Below are positions 17,503-25,529 of a stretch of 32,553 nt of DNA, piece after piece. The DNA comes from Sphingomonadales bacterium (lineage in GTDB: Bacteria; Pseudomonadota; Alphaproteobacteria; Sphingomonadales; Sphingomonadaceae). A program made the position numbers and the translations under genes. Below the pieces are notes generated by a model, which had not been told where the DNA came from, searched no databases, and was given only the letters and a program-made list of their open reading frames with translations. The stretch lies in the NCBI GenBank assembly GCA_005773165.1, contig SXHP01000164.1, positions 1 through 32,553 of the forward strand. Reading direction: 5' to 3'. Position 1 is the stretch's first letter; each line of letters starts with the position of its first letter.

Positions 17503-18258
17503 TCAACGCGCGAGCCAGCCGCCGTCCACGGCAAGGATGTGGCCCTGAACATAGTCCGACGCGCGGCTTGCGAGGAACACCGCAGCGCCGCCGAGGTCGC
17601 TCGGGTCGCCCCAACGTGCCGCCGGAATGCGGTCGAGGATCGCCTTGTTGCGGGTCTCGTCGGCCTGGAGCGCGGCGGTGTTGTTGGTCGCGATATAGCC
17701 GGGCGCGATCGCGTTAACGTTGACGCCCTTCGCCGCCCATTCGTTGGCGAGCAGCTTGGTCAATCCGCCGATGCCCGATTTGGAGGCGGTGTAGCTCGGC
17801 ACGCGGATGCCGCCCTGGAAGGTCAGCATGGATGCGATGTTGATGATCTTACCGCGTCCATGCGCAATCATGTGACGTCCCGCGGCTTGCGACAGGAAGA
17901 ACACCGATTTGAGATTCGTGTCGACCACCGCGTCCCAATCCTCCTCGGTGAAGTCGACCGCGTCGGCGCGACGGATGATCCCCGCGTTATTGACCAGGAT
18001 GTCGAGCCCGCCGAGTCTGGCGACGGTCTCTTCGACGACGCGGCCGACAGGCTCGATCGTCGCCAGGTCGGCGGAGATGACGTCCGCCTTGCGGCCGAGC
18101 GCGCGCGCCTGGGCGACGGTGTCCTCGGCGGGGGTGCGGCCGACGCATGCGACGTCCGCGCCCGCGCTCGCCAGCGCCAGCGCGATCGCCTGGCCGATGC
18201 CGGTGTTCGCCCCGGTGACGACCGCGACCTTGCCGGTCAGATCGAAGGGGTTGTTCAT
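17503..18258 (-). CDS. kduD: 2-dehydro-3-deoxy-D-gluconate 5-dehydrogenase (SDR)
   Basis: 251 residues, the normal KduD length. NAD-binding TGANTGIG near residue 16, NNAG, catalytic Ser in [12 protein letters not shown], and YTASK with the active-site Tyr and Lys are all present; the [15 protein letters not shown] segment is typical of KduD. It reduces 2,5-diketo-3-deoxygluconate (DKII) to 2-keto-3-deoxygluconate, the step after KduI in breakdown of unsaturated uronates. Its ATG overlaps the kduI stop by four bases (ATGA). Confidence 0.92.
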   Translation of the reverse strand: MNNPFDLTGKVAVVTGANTGIGQAIALALASAGADVACVGRTPAEDTVAQARALGRKADVISADLATIEPVGRVVEETVARLGGLDILVNNAGIIRRADAVDFTEEDWDAVVDTNLKSVFFLSQAAGRHMIAHGRGKIINIASMLTFQGGIRVPSYTASKSGIGGLTKLLANEWAAKGVNVNAIAPGYIATNNTAALQADETRNKAILDRIPAARWGDPSDLGGAAVFLASRASDYVQGHILAVDGGWLAR

Positions 18259-19094
18259 GCGAGCTGGCAGATGTCGAGGACGTTCATGTCCGTATAATCC
18301 TGGTTCTCGCCCGCCATCGCCCAGATGAAGGCATAAGCCTTGGTCCCCGCACCCATGTGGATCGACCAGGGCGGGCTGATCACCGCTTCCTCGTTGGCCA
18401 TCACGATGTGGCGCATCGCCTCGCCTTCGCCCATGAAGTGCATGACGCGATCGTTGGGACCGTCGAGCTCGAAGTAGAAATAGATCTCCGACCGACGCTC
18501 ATGAATGTGCGGGGGCATGGTGTTCCACACGCTGCCCGGCTTCAGGACCGTCAAGCCCATCACGAGCTGCGCCGATTCGCAGACGCCCGGAATGACGAGC
18601 TGGAAGATCGTCCGCTCGTTCGATTCCTCCAGGCTGCCGCGCTCCAGAGCGTTGGCGTCGGCGATGCCGAGCTTGCGGGTCTGACACGCCTTGTGCGCCG
18701 GGCAGGACGCCAGATAGAAGCGCGCGCCTGCGCCTGAGAACTCGACATCCCGAGCGCCCATGGTGACGTACAGGCAGTCCTTGTTTCCGAGCTCGAACGT
18801 CTCGCCGTCGACGGTGACGGCGCCCGCCGCCTGCCCCACGTTGACGATCGCCAGCTCGCGACGCTCGAGGAAGGGATGGCCGGCCGCGGAGGGCGGCTCG
18901 GTTTGCGCGGGCAGCTTGACCGGGGTGTCCGTCACCGCGACCCCGCCGATCACGAAGCGGTCGGCATGGGTGTAGTTGAGCACGCACTCGCCCGAGCGGA
19001 ACAGCCCCTCGATCAGATAGCGGTCGCGCAGCTCGTCGTTGGAGACGCACTCCATCATGTCGGGGTGGGTGGCGTAATAGGTGCGGTCGAACAT
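18255..19094 (-). CDS. kduI: 5-dehydro-4-deoxy-D-glucuronate isomerase
   Basis: 279 residues from ATG 19094, with GAGGAG seven bases upstream; the KduI family is about 278. It is a two-domain cupin; metal-ligand region [18 protein letters not shown] near residue 195 and [33 protein letters not shown] at the C-terminus are family hallmarks. It isomerises 4-deoxy-L-threo-5-hexosulose uronate, released from pectin or other uronate polymers by lyases and unsaturated uronyl hydrolases, to DKII. Ten bp separate it from uxaC and four bases overlap kduD, so it sits in the middle of one operon. Confidence 0.94.
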   Translation of the reverse strand: MFDRTYYATHPDMMECVSNDELRDRYLIEGLFRSGECVLNYTHADRFVIGGVAVTDTPVKLPAQTEPPSAAGHPFLERRELAIVNVGQAAGAVTVDGETFELGNKDCLYVTMGARDVEFSGAGARFYLASCPAHKACQTRKLGIADANALERGSLEESNERTIFQLVIPGVCESAQLVMGLTVLKPGSVWNTMPPHIHERRSEIYFYFELDGPNDRVMHFMGEGEAMRHIVMANEEAVISPPWSIHMGAGTKAYAFIWAMAGENQDYTDMNVLDICQLA

Positions 19095-19104
19095 GGGGTG
19101 CTCC

Positions 19105-20547
19105 TCAGGCCGCGATCGCGGCAGGTACGGATGAATCGATTCGGTACGCGCGGCGGACGAGGCCGCTGGTGAGCTCGTGCGCAAGGTCGGCGGCTTCCCA
19201 GTCGGCGATGCGGTGCTCGGCAACCAATCGGGCGAGAAAGGCGCAGTCGACCCGGCGCGCGACATCGTGGCGCGCGGGGATCGACAGAAAGGCGCGGGTG
19301 TCGTCGTTGAAGCCGACGGTGTTGTAGAAGCCCGCGGTCTCCGTCGTCATCTCGCGGAAGCGGCGCATGCCTTCGGGCGAATCGTGGAACCACCAGGCGG
19401 GGCCGAGCTTCAGGCACGGATAATGCCCGGCGAGCGGCGCGAGCTCGCGGGCGTAGGTCGATTCGTCTAGCGTGAACAGGATGATCGACAGGTCACGCTC
19501 GCCGCCCACCACGTCGAGCATCGGCTTCAGGGCGTGGACATATTCGGTGCGGCCGGGGATGTCGGCGCCCTTGTCGCGGCCGTGCGTGGCGAACAGCCCG
19601 GCATTGTGGTTGCGGACGGAGCCTGGATGGATCTGCATGACCATGCCGTCCTCCACGCTCATCCGCGCCTGCTCGGTCAGCATCTGAGCGCGGAACAGTT
19701 CGGCGTCGGCGGGGGTCCAGTCGTCGCCGATGACCCGGGCGAACAATGCCTCGCACTCGAGCGTCGAGAGATTGGCGGTGGCGGCGGTCGGATGGCCGTG
19801 ATCGGTCGCGGTCGCGCCCGCGGCGCGGAAGTCGGCGCGGCGTTTACGATGCGCGGCGAGATAGCCGCGCCAGGAGTAGACGTCCTCGCCGGTCAGCTCG
19901 GCGAAGCGCCGCATCGCGGGCTTGAACGCCTCGTGCTCGACATCGATCACCCCGTCGGGACGATAGGTGGTGACGACCCGCCCGCTCCAGCCCGAGCGCT
20001 GGATGGCATGATGCGCGTCGAGGCTGTCGTGCGCGCCTTCGGTGGTCGCGAGGAAGTCGATGCGGAAGCGGTCGAACAACGCGCGCGGGCGGAAGGCGTC
20101 GGTCGCGAGCTTACCGGTGATCGCGTCAAAATATTCGTCGGCGGTCGCAGGTTCGAGCGCCACCGTAAGGCCGAAGACCTCGGAGAAGACGTGATCGAGC
20201 CACATCCGCGACGGCGTGCCGCGGAACAGGTAATACTGGTCAGCAAACACCTGCCAGGCTGCGCGGGCGTCGGTTGCAGGCGGACCGTCGCGGCGCGGGA
20301 TCGCGAGCGCGTCGAGGTCGACCCCTTGGCTGTAGAGCATGCGGTAGAGGTAATGGTCGGGGGCGAGCAACAGTGTCGTCGCGTCGGTCCAGTTCGCGTC
20401 GGTTGCGAACCAGTTCGGGTCGGTGTGGCCATGCGGCGACACGATCGGCAGATCAACGATCTCGGCATAAAGCGCGCGCGCGATGCCGCGTGTGCCAGGA
20501 TCGGCGGGAAACAGCCGGTCGGGGTGCAGCTCCAGAGACCTTGCCAT
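19105..20547 (-). CDS. uxaC: Glucuronate isomerase (uronate isomerase)
   Basis: 480 residues, in line with the UxaC family. The amidohydrolase-type metal site [13 protein letters not shown] is near residue 35, followed by the conserved [30 protein letters not shown]-like ([12 protein letters not shown]) and [20 protein letters not shown] segments. It interconverts D-glucuronate and D-fructuronate, or D-galacturonate and D-tagaturonate. ATG 20547 has GAGAGGA a few bases before it. It is the first gene of the minus-strand catabolic operon, with operator 2 in its promoter, 38 bp upstream of the start. Confidence 0.95.
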   Translation of the reverse strand: MARSLELHPDRLFPADPGTRGIARALYAEIVDLPIVSPHGHTDPNWFATDANWTDATTLLLAPDHYLYRMLYSQGVDLDALAIPRRDGPPATDARAAWQVFADQYYLFRGTPSRMWLDHVFSEVFGLTVALEPATADEYFDAITGKLATDAFRPRALFDRFRIDFLATTEGAHDSLDAHHAIQRSGWSGRVVTTYRPDGVIDVEHEAFKPAMRRFAELTGEDVYSWRGYLAAHRKRRADFRAAGATATDHGHPTAATANLSTLECEALFARVIGDDWTPADAELFRAQMLTEQARMSVEDGMVMQIHPGSVRNHNAGLFATHGRDKGADIPGRTEYVHALKPMLDVVGGERDLSIILFTLDESTYARELAPLAGHYPCLKLGPAWWFHDSPEGMRRFREMTTETAGFYNTVGFNDDTRAFLSIPARHDVARRVDCAFLARLVAEHRIADWEAADLAHELTSGLVRRAYRIDSSVPAAIAA

Positions 20548-20581
20548 CTCATCCTCTCTGCGACGTCTCAGCGCCGTCTTT

Positions 20582-20610
20582 ATTGGTAACCGGTGTCAGT
20601 TAGCTGTCAA
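20582..20610 (-). promoter_or_regulatory. Predicted promoter of the uxaC operon, operator inside the spacer
   Basis: Minus-strand TTGACA at 20610-20605, 17-base spacer, then ACCAAT at 20587-20582 as a weak -10. The 14-bp operator lies almost completely in the spacer, so repressor and RNA polymerase could not bind together. The -35 is perfect; the -10 is only a three-of-six match. Confidence 0.55.
20585..20598 (-). promoter_or_regulatory. LacI-type operator 2, before uxaC
   Basis: GGTAACCGGTGTCA on the plus strand, identical over all 14 bases to operator 1. It lies between the end of the repressor gene and uxaC, 38 bp before the uxaC start. Confidence 0.82.
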
Positions 20611-20614
20611 GAAT

Positions 20615-21649
20615 TTAGGCGACCGGCGCGACCGAGGCTCGGCGGATAAGAGTCGAAAGGAACAGCGACGGCTCCTCCACCGTGTCTCCACCGTCGTCCT
20701 CCTCCGCTCCCCCGGAAATCAGCTTCAAGGCGGCCGAACGCGCCATGGACGCGATCGGCCAGCGCACGGTGGTCAGCGGCGGCCAGATATGCGCGGCGAT
20801 CGGGGTGTCGTCGAAGCCGATGATCGACAGATCACGCGGGACGTCGAGCCCACGCTGCCGCGCCGCGTGGATCACCCCCGCCGCCATCTCATCATTGCAG
20901 GCGAAGACCGCGGTGGGTCGCGGCATGACGTCCAGGAGCCGCTCACCCGCAGTGACGCCCGAATCGAAGGTGTAATTGCCGTCGGCGATCATGCTCCGCG
21001 GCAAGGCGACGCCAGCTTCGGCGAGCGCATCCTCAAAGCCGAGCCGCCGCTCGCGCGCCGAGCGGAAACCGTGCGGTCCGGCGATCAGCCCGATGCGGCG
21101 GTGCCCTTGTGACAGCAGATATTCGGTAGCGCCGCGTACCGCCTCGCGATCGTTGGAGGCGACCATGTGTTCGGGCGTGTCGAGCGTCACCGACCCCATC
21201 CGGACATAGCGGCAGCCGATCGCGTCGCAGAGTTGCGCGACCGAATCGTTCTCACACACCGGCGGCATCAGCAGCACGCCGAACAGCCGCTGCCGCTCCA
21301 GGAAATGGCGCAGGTCGTCGAGCATCGTCGGCGAACCGCGGTCGAGCGGGCGCACGACCATCTCGAATTCCGTGCCGCGTAAGGCCTCCAGCATGCCCTG
21401 CTGGACGTTCATCACGGTCTGCGCGTTGGGGTTGTCGTGAACCAGGCCGATCAGGAAATTGCGGCGGAGCGCCAGCGCGCGCGCCTGAGGATTGGGGATG
21501 TAGCCCAGATCGCCGATCACCGCCTCGACCCGCGCGCGCGTTTCGTCGCCGAGCAGCGGCGAGCGGTTGATGACGCGGCTGACCGTCTTCTTCGATACGC
21601 CCGCGATGCGCGCAACATCGTTGATCGTCGGCTGGCCGGTCTTCTGCAT
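20615..21649 (-). CDS. LacI-family transcriptional repressor of the uronate island
   Basis: 344 residues from ATG 21649 (MQKTGQPTINDVARIAG); an ATG at 21715 is in frame but would extend into the operator region. N-terminal LacI HTH (TINDVARIAGVSKKTVSRVINRSP) and hinge helix with NPQARALA, then the periplasmic-binding-protein-like effector domain from FLIGLVHDNPNAQTVMNVQQGM through RRIGLIAGP, ACNDEMAAGVIHAARQRGLDVPRDLSIIGFDDTPIAAHIWPPLTTV. It is divergent from uxaA and lies between the two catabolic arms. Four near-identical LacI-style palindromes in front of the surrounding units are its likely targets, including one in its own upstream region. The inducer is probably a uronate or KDG-type metabolite; this is inference. 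Confidence 0.9.
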   Translation of the reverse strand: MQKTGQPTINDVARIAGVSKKTVSRVINRSPLLGDETRARVEAVIGDLGYIPNPQARALALRRNFLIGLVHDNPNAQTVMNVQQGMLEALRGTEFEMVVRPLDRGSPTMLDDLRHFLERQRLFGVLLMPPVCENDSVAQLCDAIGCRYVRMGSVTLDTPEHMVASNDREAVRGATEYLLSQGHRRIGLIAGPHGFRSARERRLGFEDALAEAGVALPRSMIADGNYTFDSGVTAGERLLDVMPRPTAVFACNDEMAAGVIHAARQRGLDVPRDLSIIGFDDTPIAAHIWPPLTTVRWPIASMARSAALKLISGGAEEDDGGDTVEEPSLFLSTLIRRASVAPVA

Positions 21650-21696
21650 CGGCGAGAGGCATAGCCAGCGGAATGGCGATCCGCTAGCCCATCCTC

Positions 21697-21725
21697 TTGC
21701 AGGCGGATTGTGCATGCGGCAAACT
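21697..21725 (+). promoter_or_regulatory. Predicted promoter of uxaA
   Basis: TTGCAG at 21697-21702, 17-base spacer, CAAACT at 21720-21725. The operator starts at the last base of this -10. The hexamers are weak, so this is a tentative placement. Confidence 0.4.
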
Positions 21726-21738
21726 GACACCGGTTCCC
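21725..21738 (+). promoter_or_regulatory. LacI-type operator 3, between the repressor gene and uxaA
   Basis: TGACACCGGTTCCC, differing from operators 1 and 2 at one base. It lies in the 112-bp divergent region, 23 bp before the uxaA start and 75 bp before the repressor start, so it can serve both repression of uxaA and autoregulation. Confidence 0.8.
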
Positions 21739-21761
21739 GGGAAGCTCTGAGAGGATGAACC

Positions 21762-23228
21762 GTGGCGAAGGCGGTACAGGTCGACACGGGCGACAGCGTG
21801 GCGACGCTGATCGAGGATGCGCGGGCCGGCGACACGGTGGACGGCGTCACGCTCACCGCCGACATCCCGCGCGGGCACAAAGTCGCGCTGCGCGCCATTC
21901 GGGCGGGTGAGCCGGTGACCAAGTTCGGCTTCCCGATCGGCGTTGCGCGAAAGGCGATCGTCCCCGGCGAGCATGTTCACAGCGGCAATCTTGCGACCGG
22001 TTTGGGCGGCACGCTCGATTACCGCTACGAACTCGCTCCTGCCGCCGTCCTGCCGCACGCCTCGCTCGCGAGCTTCCAAGGCTATGTCCGCGCCGACGGA
22101 CGGGTCGGTACGCGCAACGAGATCTGGGTTCTGCCCACTGTCGGCTGCGTCGCGCGCACCGCGGAGCGGATCGCGCAAGCCTCGGCGCGCGCACTCGGCA
22201 GCCAGATCGACGGCGTTCACGCTTTTGCGCATCCGCACGGTTGCTCGCAACTGGGGCACGACCTCGACGGCACGCGGTCGATTCTGGCGAGCCTCGCCTG
22301 CCATCCGAACGCGAGCGGAGTGTTGATCATCGGCCTCGGCTGCGAAGAAAATCAGATCGCGGCGCTGATCGCGGAGGTGCCGGAGTGGCGTCGGCCTGCG
22401 ATCCGCACCTTGATCGCCCAAGCGAGCGCCGACGAGGTCGAAGAGGGTTGCGCGCTGGTCGCCGAACTCGCTGAACAGGCGACGTGCGAACGGACGACGG
22501 TGGGTCTCGAACGCCTGGTGCTGGGGGTGAAATGCGGCGGGTCGGACGGATTGTCGGGGCTGACCGCGAACCCGCTTGTCGGGCGCGTCAGCGATCGGGT
22601 GAACGCCGCGGGCGGACGCGTGATAGCGACGGAGATCCCCGAGTTGTTCGGAGCCGAGCGGATGCTGATGCGCCGCGCGGCCGACCAACACGTATTCGAT
22701 CGGCTGGTCGAGCTGGTGAACGGCTTCAAGCAGTATTTCATCGATCACGGCGAGCCCGTCTCGGATAATCCTTCCCCCGGCAATGTCGCGGGCGGGATCA
22801 CCACGTTGGAGGAGAAGTCGCTCGGCGCGGTGCAGAAGGCTGGGCACGCGCAGGTCGCCGACGTGATCTCCTACGGCGCGCAGGCGGCGAGGGACGGGCT
22901 GACGATCCTGGAGGCGCCCGGGAACGACGCGGTGTCGTCGACCGCGCTCGCCGCCGCCGGAGCCACCGCTATCCTGTTCACCACCGGGCGCGGCACGCCG
23001 ATGGGCTTTCCGGTTCCGACCGTCAAAATCGCGTCGAACAGCGATCTTGCGCGGCGCAAGCCGGGGTGGATCGACTTCGATGCGGGAGCGGTGCTCGACG
23101 TCGGGATGGATGCGACCGCGGATGCGCTCGTCGCCAGACTCTGCGCGATTTCCTCCGGCGCGGCGACGGCGGCCGAACGCAACGGCGAGCGCGAGATCGC
23201 CATCTGGAAACGAGGGGTAACGCTTTGA
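21762..23228 (+). CDS. uxaA: Altronate dehydratase
   Basis: 488 residues starting with GTG 21762, six bases after GAGAGGA. N-terminal SAF domain (about 1-75, with IPRGHKVALRAI and GEHVHSGNL) and C-terminal UxaA/GarD catalytic domain (about 100-488): GYVRADGRVGTRN, AFAHPHGCSQLG, IGLGCEENQ, VKCGGSDGLSGLTANPLVG and the NPSPGN-AGGITTLEEKSLGAVQKAG segment. It dehydrates D-altronate to 2-keto-3-deoxygluconate with an iron-type cofactor. Galactarate dehydratase is a paralogue, but the UxaC/KdgK neighbours favour altronate. It overlaps uxuB by four bases. Confidence 0.88.
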   Translation: MAKAVQVDTGDSVATLIEDARAGDTVDGVTLTADIPRGHKVALRAIRAGEPVTKFGFPIGVARKAIVPGEHVHSGNLATGLGGTLDYRYELAPAAVLPHASLASFQGYVRADGRVGTRNEIWVLPTVGCVARTAERIAQASARALGSQIDGVHAFAHPHGCSQLGHDLDGTRSILASLACHPNASGVLIIGLGCEENQIAALIAEVPEWRRPAIRTLIAQASADEVEEGCALVAELAEQATCERTTVGLERLVLGVKCGGSDGLSGLTANPLVGRVSDRVNAAGGRVIATEIPELFGAERMLMRRAADQHVFDRLVELVNGFKQYFIDHGEPVSDNPSPGNVAGGITTLEEKSLGAVQKAGHAQVADVISYGAQAARDGLTILEAPGNDAVSSTALAAAGATAILFTTGRGTPMGFPVPTVKIASNSDLARRKPGWIDFDAGAVLDVGMDATADALVARLCAISSGAATAAERNGEREIAIWKRGVTL

Positions 23229-24664
23229 CACTGCTCTCTCGAGCGACGCTCGGACACGTGCCGCAGGCGGTGGCGCGGCCCGCCTATGCCGATGCAGGCG
23301 TCGGAATCGTCCATTTCGGACCGGGCGCGTTTCATCGCGCGCACCAGGCGGCGTATGTCGACGCCTTGCTCGGTGACGATCCCCGATGGGGCATCGCCGC
23401 GGTGTCGCTGCGCACGCGCGGCACGGTGGACGCGCTCAGCCGCCAGGATGGATTGTATACGCTGGCGATCCGCGATGCGGAGCCGTCGATGCGGGTGATC
23501 GGGGCGCACCGGCGTTTCCTGGGGCCCGAAGACGCGGCCGAAACGCGCGCGCTGCTCGCCGACCCAGCAGTCGGGCTGGTGACGGCGACGGTGACCGAAA
23601 AGGGCTATTGCCTCGGCGTAGACGGCACGCTCGATATGGCGCACGCCGACATTGTTCACGATCTGGGCGGAGCCGCGGTTCCGCGGAGCGTGGTCGGGTG
23701 GATCGTCGCGGGTCTGGCGGCCCGGCGAGCCGCGGGCCTCGCGCCCTTCGTGCCGATGCCGTGCGACAATCTCGCGAACAACGGCGCGAAGCTGCACGCC
23801 GCGTTGATCGCCTATGCCGAAGCGAAAGACCAAGGGCTGGCGGACTGGATCGCGGGCGAAGTGCGGGTCCCCTCCACAATGGTCGACTCGATCACACCCG
23901 CGTCTGACGCGGCACTCGAAGCTGCCGTGGCCGCGGGGCTCGGGCTCGAAGATCGCGCGCCGGTGCAGCGCGAGGCGTTCGCGCAATGGGTGATCGAGGA
24001 TGTCGGCGGCATCGGCCCCGACCTCGCGGGGGCTGGCGCGATCGTCACGAACGACGTCGCCGGGTATGAGAAAGCCAAGCTGCGTATCCTGAACGGCGCG
24101 CATTCGACTCTCGCCTATGCCGGACTGCTGCGCGGACATGCGAGCGTCGGCGACGCGATGGGCGACCCCGCGCTCGCCGGGTTCGTCGACGCCATGCTGC
24201 GCGAGGACGTCATCCCCATGCTGCCCGCGATCGCAGGTCTCGATCTCGACGCTTATCGCGCGGCGGTGCTGGCGCGGTTCCGCAATCCGGCGATCGTCCA
24301 CCGGCTGGACCAGATCGCGCAGGACGGATCGCAGAAGCTGCCGTACCGATTGGGCGACACCCTGCTCGCCAACCGCGCGCAGGGCCGGATGCCGACGCGG
24401 ACGGTGGCGGCGTTCGGGTGCTGGATCGCGTTCCTTATGCGACGCGCGCGCGAAGGGACTCCGATCCTGGATCCGCTCGGAAGCCGCCTGGCCGAACTCG
24501 CAGGCCGTGGCAACGCGGCCGACGTGGTCGCGGGGCTTATCGCAAGCGGTAGCGGCGTCCCGCCGGAGGTCGGCGGCGATCACGCGCTTGTCGAGCTGAT
24601 GAAGCACGCGGCGCAATCTGCGGATGCGGCCGCGTGGGAGAACATCATCGGCTCTTGTCACTGA
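23225..24664 (+). CDS. uxuB: Mannitol dehydrogenase-family reductase, fructuronate reductase (UxuB-like)
   Basis: 479 residues from TTG 23225, seven bases after GAGGGG and overlapping the uxaA stop (TTGA). Rossmann part begins GVGIVHFGPGAFHRAHQAAYVDALL. UxuB-like markers include VTATVTEKGYCL, MPCDNLANNG, VPSTMVDSITPA, FAQWVIED, AKLRILNGAHSTLAY (catalytic Lys/Asn/His) and QIAQDGSQKLPYRL. These match fructuronate reductase rather than tagaturonate reductase UxaB, whose corresponding segments differ. The reaction is NADH-dependent fructuronate to mannonate. No UxuA (mannonate dehydratase) is in the window, while UxaA is next to it, so tagaturonate as a real substrate should be considered. Confidence 0.85.
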   Translation: MTLLSRATLGHVPQAVARPAYADAGVGIVHFGPGAFHRAHQAAYVDALLGDDPRWGIAAVSLRTRGTVDALSRQDGLYTLAIRDAEPSMRVIGAHRRFLGPEDAAETRALLADPAVGLVTATVTEKGYCLGVDGTLDMAHADIVHDLGGAAVPRSVVGWIVAGLAARRAAGLAPFVPMPCDNLANNGAKLHAALIAYAEAKDQGLADWIAGEVRVPSTMVDSITPASDAALEAAVAAGLGLEDRAPVQREAFAQWVIEDVGGIGPDLAGAGAIVTNDVAGYEKAKLRILNGAHSTLAYAGLLRGHASVGDAMGDPALAGFVDAMLREDVIPMLPAIAGLDLDAYRAAVLARFRNPAIVHRLDQIAQDGSQKLPYRLGDTLLANRAQGRMPTRTVAAFGCWIAFLMRRAREGTPILDPLGSRLAELAGRGNAADVVAGLIASGSGVPPEVGGDHALVELMKHAAQSADAAAWENIIGSCH

Positions 24665-24683
24665 CACCGGTTTCCCATAGCGT
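24655..24683 (+). promoter_or_regulatory. Predicted internal promoter with operator in the spacer
   Basis: TTGTCA at 24655-24660, 17-base spacer, TAGCGT at 24678-24683. Same design as the uxaC promoter: the operator fills the spacer. The -10 is weak. It would drive the hydratase and exuT-like genes apart from uxaA-uxuB. Confidence 0.4.
24662..24675 (+). promoter_or_regulatory. LacI-type operator 4, before the hydratase-transporter pair
   Basis: TGACACCGGTTTCC. Its first three bases are the TGA stop codon of uxuB. It stands 39 bp before the start of the hydratase gene and shares 13 of 14 bases with operators 1 and 2. Confidence 0.75.
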
Positions 24684-24714
24684 CGCGCGCAAGACCATCA
24701 GGGGAGGATTGGCC

Positions 24715-25503
24715 GTGAATCAACGCGAGCCGACAGAGAATCACGTCGCGGTCGCGCGCAGCTTCGTTGACGCCCGACGTTCGGGCGCCGCGCTGTCCGA
24801 CTATCCGGGCACGGCGCCCGAGACGCTCGCAGACGCCTATCTCGTTCAGGACGCGGCGATCGCGCTGGACGGGCGGCAGGTCGTCGGCTGGAAGGTCGGG
24901 CGGATCAATCCGCCGCGCGGAGGCGCAGACCGGCTCGTCGGCCCGATCTTCGCCGACCAGGTCATCCACCGCGACGGCGCGACGATGCCGGTCATCGTCG
25001 ACGGTTTCGCCGCGGCCGAAGCCGAATTCCTGCTGCGCATCGGCGTTGCGCCCGAGCCGACCAAATTTCGCTACACCATCGACGAAGCGCGCGCATTGAT
25101 CGACGCGGTGCATGTCGGCATCGAGATCGCGAGCTCCCCTTATCCCGGCATCAACGCGGACGGCCCGGCCGTGACGATCAGCGATTTCGGCAACCACAAC
25201 GGCCTGCTGGTCGGCGCGGAAGCGGACGGCTGGCGCGAAAACGACATCACCGGATGGCGCGTCGAGTTGCTGATCGACGGCGAGGCTGCGGGTTCGGCGA
25301 CCGCTGCGGCGATGCTGGACGGCCCGTTCGGCGCAGCGCGCTTCCTCTTCGAGCATGCCGCGGCGCGCGGCGTTGCGCTGAGCGCGGGACAGTGGATTTC
25401 GAGCGGTGCGGTCACCGGTGTTCACGAAGTCAGGGTCGGTCAGCGCGTCGAGGCTCGCTTCGACGGACGGCTCGCCGTAACGTGCGAGATCGAGGCGCAA
25501 TAA
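24715..25503 (+). CDS. FAH-superfamily 2-keto-4-pentenoate hydratase-like enzyme
   Basis: 262 residues from GTG 24715, seven bases after GGGGAGG. The MhpD/fumarylacetoacetate-hydrolase-like fold is indicated by VGWKVGRINPP, LVGPIFADQV, the metal ligands in AAAEAEFLLRIG (ExE) and HVGIEIASSPY (third Glu), ISDFGNHNGLLVGAEADGW, and a C-terminal GAVTGVHEVRVGQRVEARFDG. Family members hydrate or dehydrate 2-keto acids with a divalent metal. Its place in a uronate island next to a transporter, and the presence of a KGSDH-type aldehyde dehydrogenase in the same predicted regulon, suggest action on a 2-keto-3-deoxy sugar acid; archaeal 2-keto-3-deoxy-arabinonate dehydratase belongs to this superfamily. 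That is inference; aromatic meta-cleavage is the classical alternative. Confidence 0.75.
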   Translation: MNQREPTENHVAVARSFVDARRSGAALSDYPGTAPETLADAYLVQDAAIALDGRQVVGWKVGRINPPRGGADRLVGPIFADQVIHRDGATMPVIVDGFAAAEAEFLLRIGVAPEPTKFRYTIDEARALIDAVHVGIEIASSPYPGINADGPAVTISDFGNHNGLLVGAEADGWRENDITGWRVELLIDGEAAGSATAAAMLDGPFGAARFLFEHAAARGVALSAGQWISSGAVTGVHEVRVGQRVEARFDGRLAVTCEIEAQ

Positions 25504-25529
25504 GCGCACCCCGGGGGAGGATACGAGCG

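Noticed and set aside
21684-24667. Long antisense frames (515 and 598 codons) over uxaA and uxuB
   Set aside because: Codon-bias shadows; the plus-strand frames carry the family motifs and proper ribosome sites.
25410-25423. GGTCACCGGTGTTC, a near match to the LacI operator, about 107 bp before the exuT-like start
   Set aside because: It lies inside the hydratase coding sequence, encodes conserved-looking residues (VTGVHEV), and is off by one in the core and shifted by one base at the end. Kept only as a weak secondary-site candidate.
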